A stretch of DNA of 64,000 nucleotides from positions 558,001 through 622,000 of the forward strand of contig CP141893.1 in the NCBI GenBank assembly GCA_036871055.1. The letters run 5' to 3'. The DNA is from Bisbaumannia sp015645095 (lineage in GTDB: Bacteria > Pseudomonadota > Gammaproteobacteria > Pseudomonadales > Halomonadaceae). A program made the translations under genes and the position numbers. The notes under the pieces were generated by a model. That model worked only from the letters and a program-made list of their open reading frames with translations, made no database searches and was not told where the DNA came from. This document shows, one piece after another, positions 51,209-59,824 of the stretch (its first letter is position 1; every line of letters starts with the position of its first letter).

Positions 51209-51244
51209 CGGGTCATTTCTTGCCCGCGGGCAAGAAATGACCCG
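51209..51244. promoter_or_regulatory. Perfect 36-bp palindrome upstream of hcp
   Basis: CGGGTCATTTCTTGCCCG followed directly by its exact reverse complement, centred about 130 bp upstream of the predicted hcp transcription start. Part of one arm recurs as CTTCTTGCCCG at about 51258-51268. Position and symmetry fit an upstream activator site for a sigma-54 enhancer-binding protein. The gap is AT-richer than its surroundings. Confidence 0.6.
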
Positions 51245-51330
51245 ATTTTCAGGCAACTTCTTGCCCGATCGAAATGTTTTTACCGCGCTTATTTTTATAA
51301 TTCGTTGATTATCAATGGCTTTGTGGTTTC

Positions 51331-51345
51331 TGGCATGGCTCCTGC
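51331..51345 (+). promoter_or_regulatory. Sigma-54 promoter of hcp
   Basis: TGGCATGGCTCCTGC matches the -24/-12 consensus TGGCAC-N5-TTGC, with GG (51332-51333) and GC (51344-51345) exactly 10 bp apart. The start site would be near 51357, 41 nt before the hcp ATG. A 14-bp palindrome GCCCTATATAGGGC covers -14 to about +1. Confidence 0.65.
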
Positions 51346-51397
51346 CCTATATAGGGCGTCCTCAGGACATTTTCTCATACCGTCAAGGAGCAGACTC

Positions 51398-51916
51398 ATG
51401 CCGACACCTTGCTATATCAGCATCCACGGTCAGACCCAGGGCCACATCACCGCCGGCGCCTTCACCCCGGATTCCGTGGGCAACATCTACGTGGAAGGCC
51501 ACGAAGACGAGATGCTGGTGCAGGAGTTCAAGCACATCGTCACCGTGCCCACCGACCCGCAGTCCGGCCAGCCCGCCGGCCAGCGCGCCCACAAGCCGTT
51601 CATCTTCACCGTGGCGCTGAACAAGGCCGTGCCGCTGATGTACAACGCCCTGGCCTCCGGCGAGATGCTGCCGAATGTCGAGCTGAAGTGGTACCGCACC
51701 TCCGTGGAGGGCCGTCAGGAGCACTTCTTCACCACCTCCCTGACCGACGCCACCATCGTCGACATCAACCTGCGCATGCCGCATGCCCAGGACTCGACCC
51801 AGTCCGAGTTCACCCAACTGATGGACGTCTCCCTGGCCTATCGCAAGATCGACTGGGAGCACACCGTGGCCGGTACCTCCGGGTCCGACGACTGGCGCGC
51901 GCCGCTGGAGGCGTAA
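51398..51916 (+). CDS. hcp: Type VI secretion tube protein Hcp
   Basis: 172 residues starting MPTPCYISIHGQTQGHITAG, with AGGAG eight bases upstream. Hcp hexamers stack into the T6SS inner tube. Family segments: HEDEMLVQEFKHIVTVPTD, HKPFIFTVALNKAVPLMYNALASGEML, and a C-terminal EHTVAGTSGSDDWRAPLEA. It has no effector extension. First gene of an orphan module with vgrG; no sheath, baseplate or ClpV genes are in the window. Confidence 0.96.
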   Translation: MPTPCYISIHGQTQGHITAGAFTPDSVGNIYVEGHEDEMLVQEFKHIVTVPTDPQSGQPAGQRAHKPFIFTVALNKAVPLMYNALASGEMLPNVELKWYRTSVEGRQEHFFTTSLTDATIVDINLRMPHAQDSTQSEFTQLMDVSLAYRKIDWEHTVAGTSGSDDWRAPLEA

Positions 51917-51922
51917 GCCCCA

Positions 51923-51999
51923 GGATGGCCGCCCGCGGGCGGCCATCCTCGCGAGCCGGCTGACGCCAGGGCGGGAATCCGCGCCCTGGCGTCAGCCGG
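51923..51999 (+). other. Two tandem hairpins between hcp and vgrG
   Basis: A perfect 26-bp palindrome (51923-51948, arms GGATGGCCGCCCG) is followed by an 18-bp stem (CCGGCTGACGCCAGGGCG at 51956-51973, partner 51982-51999) with an 8-nt loop. There is no T-tract. They probably weaken read-through or protect hcp mRNA, giving more Hcp than VgrG. Confidence 0.65.
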
Positions 52000-52079
52000 T
52001 CGGCGTTTCACGGCGCCCTTGCCTCGCCGCGTCGAGGCGTTAAGCTCTGTCACTCGACTTCCAGGAGGGAAGACGCCGT

Positions 52080-54185
52080 ATGGCCCACGCAAGCGGACTG
52101 CAGTTCACCCTGACCCTCGCCGGTGCCGATGACCTCGACCTGGCGGTGCTCGACTTCACCCTCGACGAGGCCCTCTCGGCGCCCTTCCGCCTGACGCTGC
52201 AGGTCGCCAGCCGCGATGGCGAGCTGAGTGCCGAGGCCTTCCTCGACCGCGAGGCCAGCCTCACCGTCTGGCAGGACGGCGAGCCACTGCGCCGCGTCCA
52301 TGGCATCGTCAGCGAGTTCGCCCGCGGCGACCGCGGCCACCGCCGCACCCTCTACCACCTCGAGGTCCGCCCGGCGCTGTGGCGCCTGGGCCTGCGCCAC
52401 AACGCGCGGATCTTCCAGCGGGTCTCGCCGCTGACCATCATCAATACCCTGTGCGAGGAGCGCGGCCTCACCGACGTGGCCTTCGCCGTGACCCGCGAGC
52501 CCGAGGAGCGCGAGTACTGCGTGCAGTACCGCGAGAGCGACCTGGCCTTTATCCAGCGCCTGGCCGCCGAGGAGGGGCTCTGCTTCTTCCACGAGTTTGA
52601 AGACGCCGAGGGCGGCACCCATCGCCTGGTGTTCGCCGACGATCCCCAGGTGCTGGGTGCCCTGGGGCCGCGCCCCTACCATGGCCGCGCCGGCGGCACC
52701 CCGCCGCGGCGCCATCTGCGCAAGCTGCGCCAGGTCTCGCGAGTGGCCCCGGCCAGCGCCGTGCTCAAGGACTACTCCTTCAAGCAGCCGACCTATGCCC
52801 AGCTCCATGAGCACGCCGCCGACGGGCTCGATGCGCATGCGCAACGGGACGACTACGAACACTACGACTACCCGGGGCGCTACAAGGCCGACGCCTCCGG
52901 CAGCGCCTTTACCCGTATCCGTCTCGAGGCCCTGCGCCGCCAGGCGCTGACCGCCGAGGCCGAGAGCGACCTGCCGGAGCTGGCCCCCGGCACCCGCTTC
53001 ACCCTCGAGGGCCACGACCTCGAGGAGACCAACCGCGACTGGCAGGTGGTGGCGGCGGTTCACAGCGGCACCCAGCCCCAGGCCCTGGAGGAGGAGGCCG
53101 CCCAGGCCGATGGCCTGACCACCCTCGCCAACACCCTGGTGCTGGCCCCCGCCGACCGCGCCTGGCGTCCCGAACCGCCCGTCCGGCCCCGGGTCGACGG
53201 CCCCCAGGTGGCCTTCGTGGTCGGCCCCGAGGGCGAGGAGATCCACTGCGACGAACACGGCCGGGTCAAGGTGCAGTTCCCCTGGGACCGCTATGCGGCC
53301 CCGGACGACACCGCCAGTTGCTGGCTGCGCGTGGCCCAGGGCTGGGCCGGCGGCGGCTACGGCGCCATGGCCATCCCGCGCATCGGCCACGAGGTGATCG
53401 TCTCCTTCCTGGAGGGGGATCCCGACCAGCCGCTGATCACCGGGCGCACCTACCACGCGGTCAACACCCCGCCCTACGCGCTGCCCGAGCACAAGACCCG
53501 CACCGTGCTGCGCACCCAGAGCCACCAGGGCGAGGGCTTCAACGAGCTGCGCTTCGAGGACCAGGCCGACCAGGAGCAGATCTGGCTGCACGCCCAGAAG
53601 GACCTGGAGCTACTCACCAATAACGACCGCACCGAGGCGATCGGCCACGACAGCTTCCTGCGGGTCGCGAACGACCGACTCGCCGAAATCGATAACGACG
53701 AGCACCACCGTGTCCACGGCAACCGCCATGAGCAGAGCGACGGCAACCAGCACCTGATCGTCCAGGGCAGCCTGCACGTCCGGGCCGGCCAGGCCTGGCT
53801 CAGCGAGTGTGGCCGCGAGCTGCATATCAAGGCCGGCCATCAGGTCGTACTGGAGGCCGGCAGCGAGCTGACCCTGAACGCCGGCGGCAGCTTCCTCAAG
53901 CTCGACGGCGGCGGCGTGACCCTCGCCGGCCCCAGCGTCAAGATCAATGCCGGCGGCAGCCCCGGCTCGGGCAGCGGCCAGGCCGCCGAGGCCCCGCTGC
54001 TGCCGGGCCATGCCGTGGCGGAGAGCCATGAGGATATGACCCTGGGGCCGATCTTCGGCCATCGTCTGGAACAGGCCATGATCGCCCACGCCCCCCTGGT
54101 GGAACCTTGCCAGAAGCCCGCCGATGGAGGCCCTTGTCCGCTGGGTGAGGACTGCCCCTGTGACGAGAGAGGCCAGGCGGTATGA
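52080..54185 (+). CDS. vgrG: Type VI secretion spike protein VgrG
   Basis: 701 residues. The gp27-like part (about 1-370) contains LTIINTLCEERGLTDVAF and YCVQYRESDLAFIQRLAAEEG. The gp5-like OB fold contains VKVQFPWDRY, WLRVAQGWAGGGYGAMAIPR and GHEVIVSFLEGDPDQPLI. A beta-helical needle with repeats (about 520-645) follows. The last 60 residues end CPLGEDCPCDERGQAV, a cysteine-rich tail and not a toxin domain. The stop overlaps the DUF4123 start (ATGA), so cargo is probably loaded through the adaptor. Confidence 0.96.
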   Translation: MAHASGLQFTLTLAGADDLDLAVLDFTLDEALSAPFRLTLQVASRDGELSAEAFLDREASLTVWQDGEPLRRVHGIVSEFARGDRGHRRTLYHLEVRPALWRLGLRHNARIFQRVSPLTIINTLCEERGLTDVAFAVTREPEEREYCVQYRESDLAFIQRLAAEEGLCFFHEFEDAEGGTHRLVFADDPQVLGALGPRPYHGRAGGTPPRRHLRKLRQVSRVAPASAVLKDYSFKQPTYAQLHEHAADGLDAHAQRDDYEHYDYPGRYKADASGSAFTRIRLEALRRQALTAEAESDLPELAPGTRFTLEGHDLEETNRDWQVVAAVHSGTQPQALEEEAAQADGLTTLANTLVLAPADRAWRPEPPVRPRVDGPQVAFVVGPEGEEIHCDEHGRVKVQFPWDRYAAPDDTASCWLRVAQGWAGGGYGAMAIPRIGHEVIVSFLEGDPDQPLITGRTYHAVNTPPYALPEHKTRTVLRTQSHQGEGFNELRFEDQADQEQIWLHAQKDLELLTNNDRTEAIGHDSFLRVANDRLAEIDNDEHHRVHGNRHEQSDGNQHLIVQGSLHVRAGQAWLSECGRELHIKAGHQVVLEAGSELTLNAGGSFLKLDGGGVTLAGPSVKINAGGSPGSGSGQAAEAPLLPGHAVAESHEDMTLGPIFGHRLEQAMIAHAPLVEPCQKPADGGPCPLGEDCPCDERGQAV

Positions 54186-55048
54186 GCCATCTCGTCAGTG
54201 CTGCGCAGATCGCGGAGCTGCTGCCCGATGAGCGGGGGAGCTGGCTGGTCCTCGAACGCCATCCGCAAACCTTCGAGCGGCTCTACGCGCTGGAGTCGGC
54301 GCCCGACATCGCGTGGTTGTTCCATGACACGCGTTATGCGGCGCTGGCCGATCAGAGCCCGCTGGTCGTGCGTGTCTCACCCGGCAGTGCGTTGCTGGAG
54401 GCATTCGCCACCGGCCATGGCGCCCCGTCGCTGGAGGGTATCCTGGTAAACAGCACGGCCACACCGGCCCGGGTACTGGCCCAGCTGCGCAAGCGCCTGG
54501 ACATACGCTTCTATGGCAAGCGGCAGGCCTTGTTGCGTTATTACGACCCTTGGGTCGCGGCCGCATTCTTCAGTGCGGATGAGGCGCTGGACACCTGGCT
54601 TGGGCCGCTCGAGCGCGTGATCTGGTTCGGCGGGACCTTCGCGCAACGCGCCCAACGGGGGGCTTGCTGGTACGCCTGCAGCGCCACCTCCGAGGCGACG
54701 GCAGTCGTCGAGTCCGACGATGTGCCGGAGCTGACGCACGCCCAGGAGGGCGAGCTGGAGGACTTGCTCGACCACTACCCGCTATGGCGCCACTTGGTCG
54801 AGCGAGCCGCGCTCGATGAGGCCAGCGCAGAGCACGCCAAGCGCTTCCTATCGGCACTGGGCGACGCCGCACGCCTATCGATTCCCCAGCAGGACCTGGC
54901 CGACTTTCTGGTCCTGCGCATCGCGCATCACCAGGCAGCGCTGCCCGAGACATGGGTGGCACAGCCAGCCGATAAGCGGTTGGCGATGCTGAAGCAGCAT
55001 TTCGACACCCAGGAAGACAAGACGACCACCGGGAGAGACTGGGCATGA
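54182..55048 (+). CDS. DUF4123 T6SS adaptor/chaperone
   Basis: 288 residues starting MSHLVSAAQIAELLPDERGS. The N-terminal DUF4123 region (about 15-150) includes SPLVVRVSPGSALLEAF and the typical KRQALLRYYDPWVAAAFF. Such proteins (Tap/TEC) load a cognate effector onto VgrG and are encoded between the two, as here. It overlaps both neighbours by four bases. Confidence 0.85.
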   Translation: MSHLVSAAQIAELLPDERGSWLVLERHPQTFERLYALESAPDIAWLFHDTRYAALADQSPLVVRVSPGSALLEAFATGHGAPSLEGILVNSTATPARVLAQLRKRLDIRFYGKRQALLRYYDPWVAAAFFSADEALDTWLGPLERVIWFGGTFAQRAQRGACWYACSATSEATAVVESDDVPELTHAQEGELEDLLDHYPLWRHLVERAALDEASAEHAKRFLSALGDAARLSIPQQDLADFLVLRIAHHQAALPETWVAQPADKRLAMLKQHFDTQEDKTTTGRDWA

Positions 55049-58000
55049 GCAGAGGCAATCTGGGTAATCTCGCCTGCGAGAGCGAGAAGCTCTTTATCCA
55101 GGTCATGGGCAAGGATCACCCCGCCGGACACGAGATCGTGATCGTCGACGCTCACTCGGGGGAGCGCCTCGAGGCCTTCGGCGAGGCTGACACCGAAGCA
55201 CTGCCCAACCCGGTCAGCGTATTGCACCAGTGGTGCTGGCAAGGTTACCAGCGTGTCGATGCCCAGTTGCATATTGCCAGCGAAAACGGCGATCCCATTC
55301 GGTTGCCACTGCTGGAGAGGCTCTTCAAGAGCCCCCGCAAGCCTCGCCTGCAGGACAACGTTATCCAGCCCGTGCTGCCGATGGCGCTCTGGCAAGGGCT
55401 GGAGCGGAACGCACGGCATGCGCTGCCGCTGCGCCCCGGCTATGTGTATGTCTTTTACGGCGACAAGCTGTGGCGGGAGATCGAGGCCTCCGCCAATGCC
55501 GAATCGGGGCAGATGGAATTTCGCGATATTGATCTGGCCGCCCATCGCGATGGAGATGAGCGCTATCGGGACGATCGCCGACCTGCCGTCGGGGTCGCGC
55601 TCGAAGAGGTCTGGCTGCCCTGCCGAGCCAATGAACGCCATATCGATGGCGGCGTGCGTCTCGCCTATTCCGAGGTGCAGTGGTCGGCCGCCCGGATCAA
55701 CTATCTACTGGCGGACAGCCACGCCCAGCGCACACGCTGCCATGCCGTCAACCTGTCGAGCACCAACGACTTCGCTTTGCCCGGTCAGTTGTACTCGCTC
55801 TCCAATGACGAGCCTCAGCGCCTGCGCATCGGCTTGGCAGAGCAGCATACCGCCACGCCGAATGCCTTGACCCAAGACCTGATCGGCGACTACCTGTCAC
55901 GGTTGCGTGACCAGGCCACGGAGGAGCTCACTCGCTTCGATGCAGGGGACTCGGCCCGTGCCGCCGCCGATGAAGGCATGCGTTCCGGTAATGGCTATGG
56001 CGAGCCGGCGGGGCCCCTCTATCTGCAGGCCTCCGCCCGTTGTCAGGTGCTGAAAGCGCGCATGGCCCAGGACGGCGACGATTCGGATGCCGTCAATGCC
56101 ATCTGGGATGGGCTGGGCGAAGCCCAGGATTGTCTCGTTGACGCGCGGGAGCGTGAAATTCCCGGGCTGGTACTGGTGGATACCCTGTTCGAGCTACGCC
56201 ACAGCCTGCATGGCTGTCGAGCCGCCCTCGAGTATCTGCAGCAGATTCCTGCATTGGCCGCCCAGGACGAGTTCTACGAGTGCGCCGCGCTGGTCAACCA
56301 GACCATTCTCAAACGCCACGACAAGGCCGGCCAGGCGAATGCGCTGCGCCGCTTTGCCGACAAGGCCGACCTGAGCGACTCCGGTGAGCTCCAGCGCATC
56401 CTGCGCCATGCCCAGAGAGAGCTGGCTCGCGGCCAGCTCGAAGTCTATCAGGCGCGGCTGCATGGCCTACTGCTCAGCCGCGAGGGCAATGCGCTACTGG
56501 CCGACCTGTTCAGCCTGGAGGGTCACGACTACCTTGGTGCCTATGCGCTGGTAGCCGACCTGCTGGAAGCGTTGCGTGATTCGCCGGGCGATGCCGATCC
56601 CCTGAATGACGACCCGCCCACGTCACCGACTCGGCCACAGCGTTTCCTGGTCGATGTGTTGCGAGACGGCAGCCGCTACACCTTGCATGCCATGCTATTC
56701 CCCAGCAATGAGGAGACGCCACTCGAGGTACCGCTGGTGCTGCCCGAGGAGGAGGAGAACCCGGGCGACGGCCGCGTGCGCCTCAAGGCACTAGCACAAC
56801 AGGCGGAGCAGGAATTTCCCACCGCGGAGGATGATCTTCAGCTCCAGGAGACGGCGTATCTTGCGGCAATAAGCCGTGCCGAGGGCTTCACCCCCAGTGC
56901 CGAGCTAAAGCGCTGGGGCGGTGCGGTGGATCTCGTGTTCGGCCGCCTCGCCGAGCATGCCAACGTGCTGTTCGACGAGAGCGCACGGCAGGCCATCGCC
57001 CTGCCGGCCGCACGCCTGGCGAGGGTGGGTTTCTCGGAGCTGTTCGGGTCGATTACCGGTACCGCGCGTGGCAACGTGCGTGAGGATCTGGTTATCCTCG
57101 GTGTTCGCGACTCACGCGGCCAACTCTACAACGGCCTCACCGAGCAGGAGCGCAGCGCCAGCCGCCAGGGCGCCCAGGGCCAGGCACGCCAGAGTTTCGA
57201 GGGGGCGGTGCGCCAGGCCTCGGGAAGGACCCTGACGCCCAGCCAGGCGAGAAGCATGGCGGCCCTGTCCGCGACGGCCAACGAGCCGCATCTGATCGTA
57301 CTGGTGGCCGAGGCCGACTCCGAAGCGGCCCGGCTGTCGCGCCGGGCGCGAATGCAGGTAGGCGTCGCGGGCGTCACCGATAGGGTACGATTGCCATATA
57401 TTATTACGGTATTTGAATTATTTAACCTGCGACAAGAGTGGCAGAGGCTCATGAGCCGCCTTTCAGGGAGAAATTTCGCTGGAATTTCAAGTGCAGCCTT
57501 CGATGTGACTATCGCTTCCTTAAAAGCTCTTGAGTTTTATGGCAAGCGACACGATAGCCTTAACCAGCTTCGCTCCAGTGTTATTAGCCGGCATCTCCCC
57601 TTGGGAAATGCCTTGATGCGTTCACAATCTACCTTGTTAATAAGGGTTGGAAGTCGACTCAAGGGAACGATTACCGTCGTCAACCTAGCGGGCTCGCTAG
57701 CCGGCGTGGTTAGCGCCGCCTTGCTGGCTTGGGATGCCTGGACACGTTTCCAGCATGGCAATATCGGGGCGGGTATCGCGCTTAGTATCGCCTCGGTCAG
57801 CACCCTGGTGGTGGCCGGCTCGGGGCTGGTCAAGACCAGCCCGCTCTGGCTCGGCCTGGGGCCGGTGGGCTGGATCGCCCTCGGCCTGTCCATCGCCGCG
57901 GTCGCGTTATCGATCTGGCTGACCGACAACGAGATCGAGGAGTGGCTGCGCCTCGGGCCCTTCGGCAGCAACGAACGCTATGCATGGCGTAACGATCCCG

Positions 58001-58665
58001 CCGAGGCCTTCGATCGTCTGGTCAGCCTGTTTGCCAATATCCGTATTCGTATCGAGCCGATCGGTCGGGCCACCGCCGAGTCCGTCGTCGAGGATTCCGA
58101 ACGGCGCCCCGCCATTGGCCTGCTTAGCCCCAGCCACCCCATGGCCTATACGGATCGCCTGATGGCCCAGCAGGCGCTGGTCCAATCCTCGGGCCCTTCC
58201 GCCAATACCCGGGTGGTGATCAACAGCAACCTGCCCGGGCTGGCGCCGAGTTGGGAGCAGGTCGCCCTGTTTCGCTGCCGTGTCGTCACCGAGCGCAAGC
58301 ACGAGTTTCGCAAGGACGGCTACTCCCGGTGGCTCGAGGAGCAAAGCGAGGTGGGCGAGCCGATCACTCCACTCTTCGAGCGCGCCACCACCGATGGCAG
58401 GGAGCATTATCTCTGGGTGCCGGAACCGGAAACGCAGCCGGGCAATCTCTGGCGCCCGGAACGCCGCACGACCCATCAGCTAAGGGTAAGGGCTCAATGG
58501 CGCAAGGAGCCCGCCAACAGCGTTATGCTGCCGCGTGTCTTGCCGGCACCGGCACCGACCAAGACGGGAAATGGTAACCCGCTCGTTCCCGACTTCGAGC
58601 GCACCGACCAGCCCTACTGGGCCGACGAAACGACGCATCAAGATAACGAGGACACCGATGGCTGA
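55045..58665 (+). CDS. Putative colicin-like T6SS effector (VasX/BTH_I2691-like)
   Basis: 1206 residues. The N-terminal part (about 1-260) contains HALPLRPGYVYVFYGDKLWREI, the kind of segment seen in VasX N-terminal regions. The middle (about 270-860) is largely helical. Three hydrophobic segments lie at about 876-893, 903-925 and 931-952, followed by DNEIEEWLRLGPFG, a motif I associate with BTH_I2691-type T6SS effectors. The protein would act on target-cell membranes. DNA coding residues about 780-875 is AT-rich compared with the rest. The gene overlaps the DUF4123 stop by 4 bp and the next start by 8 bp. Function is inferred from context and layout. Confidence 0.75.
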   Translation: MSRGNLGNLACESEKLFIQVMGKDHPAGHEIVIVDAHSGERLEAFGEADTEALPNPVSVLHQWCWQGYQRVDAQLHIASENGDPIRLPLLERLFKSPRKPRLQDNVIQPVLPMALWQGLERNARHALPLRPGYVYVFYGDKLWREIEASANAESGQMEFRDIDLAAHRDGDERYRDDRRPAVGVALEEVWLPCRANERHIDGGVRLAYSEVQWSAARINYLLADSHAQRTRCHAVNLSSTNDFALPGQLYSLSNDEPQRLRIGLAEQHTATPNALTQDLIGDYLSRLRDQATEELTRFDAGDSARAAADEGMRSGNGYGEPAGPLYLQASARCQVLKARMAQDGDDSDAVNAIWDGLGEAQDCLVDAREREIPGLVLVDTLFELRHSLHGCRAALEYLQQIPALAAQDEFYECAALVNQTILKRHDKAGQANALRRFADKADLSDSGELQRILRHAQRELARGQLEVYQARLHGLLLSREGNALLADLFSLEGHDYLGAYALVADLLEALRDSPGDADPLNDDPPTSPTRPQRFLVDVLRDGSRYTLHAMLFPSNEETPLEVPLVLPEEEENPGDGRVRLKALAQQAEQEFPTAEDDLQLQETAYLAAISRAEGFTPSAELKRWGGAVDLVFGRLAEHANVLFDESARQAIALPAARLARVGFSELFGSITGTARGNVREDLVILGVRDSRGQLYNGLTEQERSASRQGAQGQARQSFEGAVRQASGRTLTPSQARSMAALSATANEPHLIVLVAEADSEAARLSRRARMQVGVAGVTDRVRLPYIITVFELFNLRQEWQRLMSRLSGRNFAGISSAAFDVTIASLKALEFYGKRHDSLNQLRSSVISRHLPLGNALMRSQSTLLIRVGSRLKGTITVVNLAGSLAGVVSAALLAWDAWTRFQHGNIGAGIALSIASVSTLVVAGSGLVKTSPLWLGLGPVGWIALGLSIAAVALSIWLTDNEIEEWLRLGPFGSNERYAWRNDPAEAFDRLVSLFANIRIRIEPIGRATAESVVEDSERRPAIGLLSPSHPMAYTDRLMAQQALVQSSGPSANTRVVINSNLPGLAPSWEQVALFRCRVVTERKHEFRKDGYSRWLEEQSEVGEPITPLFERATTDGREHYLWVPEPETQPGNLWRPERRTTHQLRVRAQWRKEPANSVMLPRVLPAPAPTKTGNGNPLVPDFERTDQPYWADETTHQDNEDTDG

Positions 58666-59674
58666 TATGACGCCCATCACCTATGGCACCGATGCCCATA
58701 CCGCGGAGCGCATGGATACCCCGCGACAAGACGAGAGTGAGCACTCGAGGCGCTTTCGTCTATCCGCCGCCAGCGGCCAGCGCCTGCCCCATCGTTGCCC
58801 GACGGTGGATCTGTTTCCGATGCGTGAACTACAAGATATGAAACCGGCAAAACTGCGCGAGATCGAGCAGATGCCGGGGCATACGCCACGCCCCACAGAT
58901 CGTCCCGAACATCCCTTACGCTGGGACGAAGAGTGCCTGCGCTATACCAGCCAGACCAAGCGCAATTTTATCATTGGGGTGATACGTGCCCTAGGTATGG
59001 TTGGTTTTTTTTTCGCACTCTTTATTTTTCCTGTAAGTACAATATTGACATATTTTGCCTCGATATCTCAGCAAAGCACTTTCTATTTTAGCGAGGCGCT
59101 TCCGACGATTATTAAATTTTATTCTTTGCTGTTTTCAGTTTTATTGTCCATGTGGGGGGGGGCGAATTTGCTTTACCGGCTATTCCCAAACTTTGCCGCC
59201 GGCTATCAGCCTGGCCCCATGTGGGAGCTTAATCGGCGTACCGGCATGGTCACGGTCTTCGCCAACCCGGCGAAAAAGAGTACCGCCTGGCAGGTGGCCC
59301 ATCGACTCCCCTTCCATGAGTTCGACTGCTACCTGCAGAGCACGCCCAGCCACCAGGGGTTGCCGCAGTTCAACCTGAGCCTGGTCCACTACCGCCAGGA
59401 AGCCTATGTGGCCCTGGTCGGCATGTTCGGTGCCTCCAGCACCCATGAAGAGCAGCGCGCCGCCTGGGACATGGTGCAGCGTTATATGGACACCTCCCAG
59501 CCGCTGCCCGATACGCCTCTATGGGAGGAGTTCCGTCCGCTCGACCCCACGACACGGGAACACGACCGGCGCACCGGCCGCCCGCCCCGCTACTGGCGCG
59601 ATATGGACGACGAGACCTACCAGCAGCAGGTCCGCGCGCATCAGGAAAAGCTCGATGCATTCTATCGACGCTAA
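58658..59674 (+). CDS. Putative two-TM immunity protein (DUF6708-like)
   Basis: 338 residues starting MADMTPITYGTDAHTAERMD; GAGG is six bases upstream and the start overlaps the effector stop by 8 bp. TM segments at about 103-130 and 143-168. The cytoplasmic part contains PMWELNRRTGMVTVFANP and the region WQVAHRLPFHEFDCYL, resembling DUF6708 proteins found beside T6SS effectors. The TM region is markedly AT-rich and holds T9 (59005-59013) and G9 (59154-59162) runs. Position and topology fit an inner-membrane immunity protein for the upstream effector. Confidence 0.65.
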   Translation: MADMTPITYGTDAHTAERMDTPRQDESEHSRRFRLSAASGQRLPHRCPTVDLFPMRELQDMKPAKLREIEQMPGHTPRPTDRPEHPLRWDEECLRYTSQTKRNFIIGVIRALGMVGFFFALFIFPVSTILTYFASISQQSTFYFSEALPTIIKFYSLLFSVLLSMWGGANLLYRLFPNFAAGYQPGPMWELNRRTGMVTVFANPAKKSTAWQVAHRLPFHEFDCYLQSTPSHQGLPQFNLSLVHYRQEAYVALVGMFGASSTHEEQRAAWDMVQRYMDTSQPLPDTPLWEEFRPLDPTTREHDRRTGRPPRYWRDMDDETYQQQVRAHQEKLDAFYRR

Positions 59675-59683
59675 GGAGGGCTT

Positions 59684-59824
59684 GGACACCGATGGCTGAG
59701 GTAACGCTGGCAAGCCCCCGTCGTCAGTAGCGGAAGACGCGCGGGCCTGGGCGGTGGCGACTGGCCTGAAGGTGGATGAGGGGACCTGTCGGCTCCCGAA
59801 CTTCTTCGACCTAGCGCATTGGTC
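59684..59824 (+). pseudogene. Remnant of a second effector/immunity junction
   Basis: The 16-mer GGACACCGATGGCTGA, which spans the effector stop and immunity start at 58650-58665, recurs at 59684-59699. The second copy again encodes DTDG-stop and an ATG reading MAEVTLASPRRQ before TAG (59730). In another frame, a protein-like stretch AEDARAWAVATGLKVDEGTC runs on toward malT. This looks like the scar of a lost tandem module. Confidence 0.4.

Noticed and set aside
50984..51256. 91-codon N-terminal extension of the alpha-glucosidase
   Set aside because: It crosses the 36-bp palindrome and regulatory region; the enzyme family begins at MTTQLGRQGSDWWRG.
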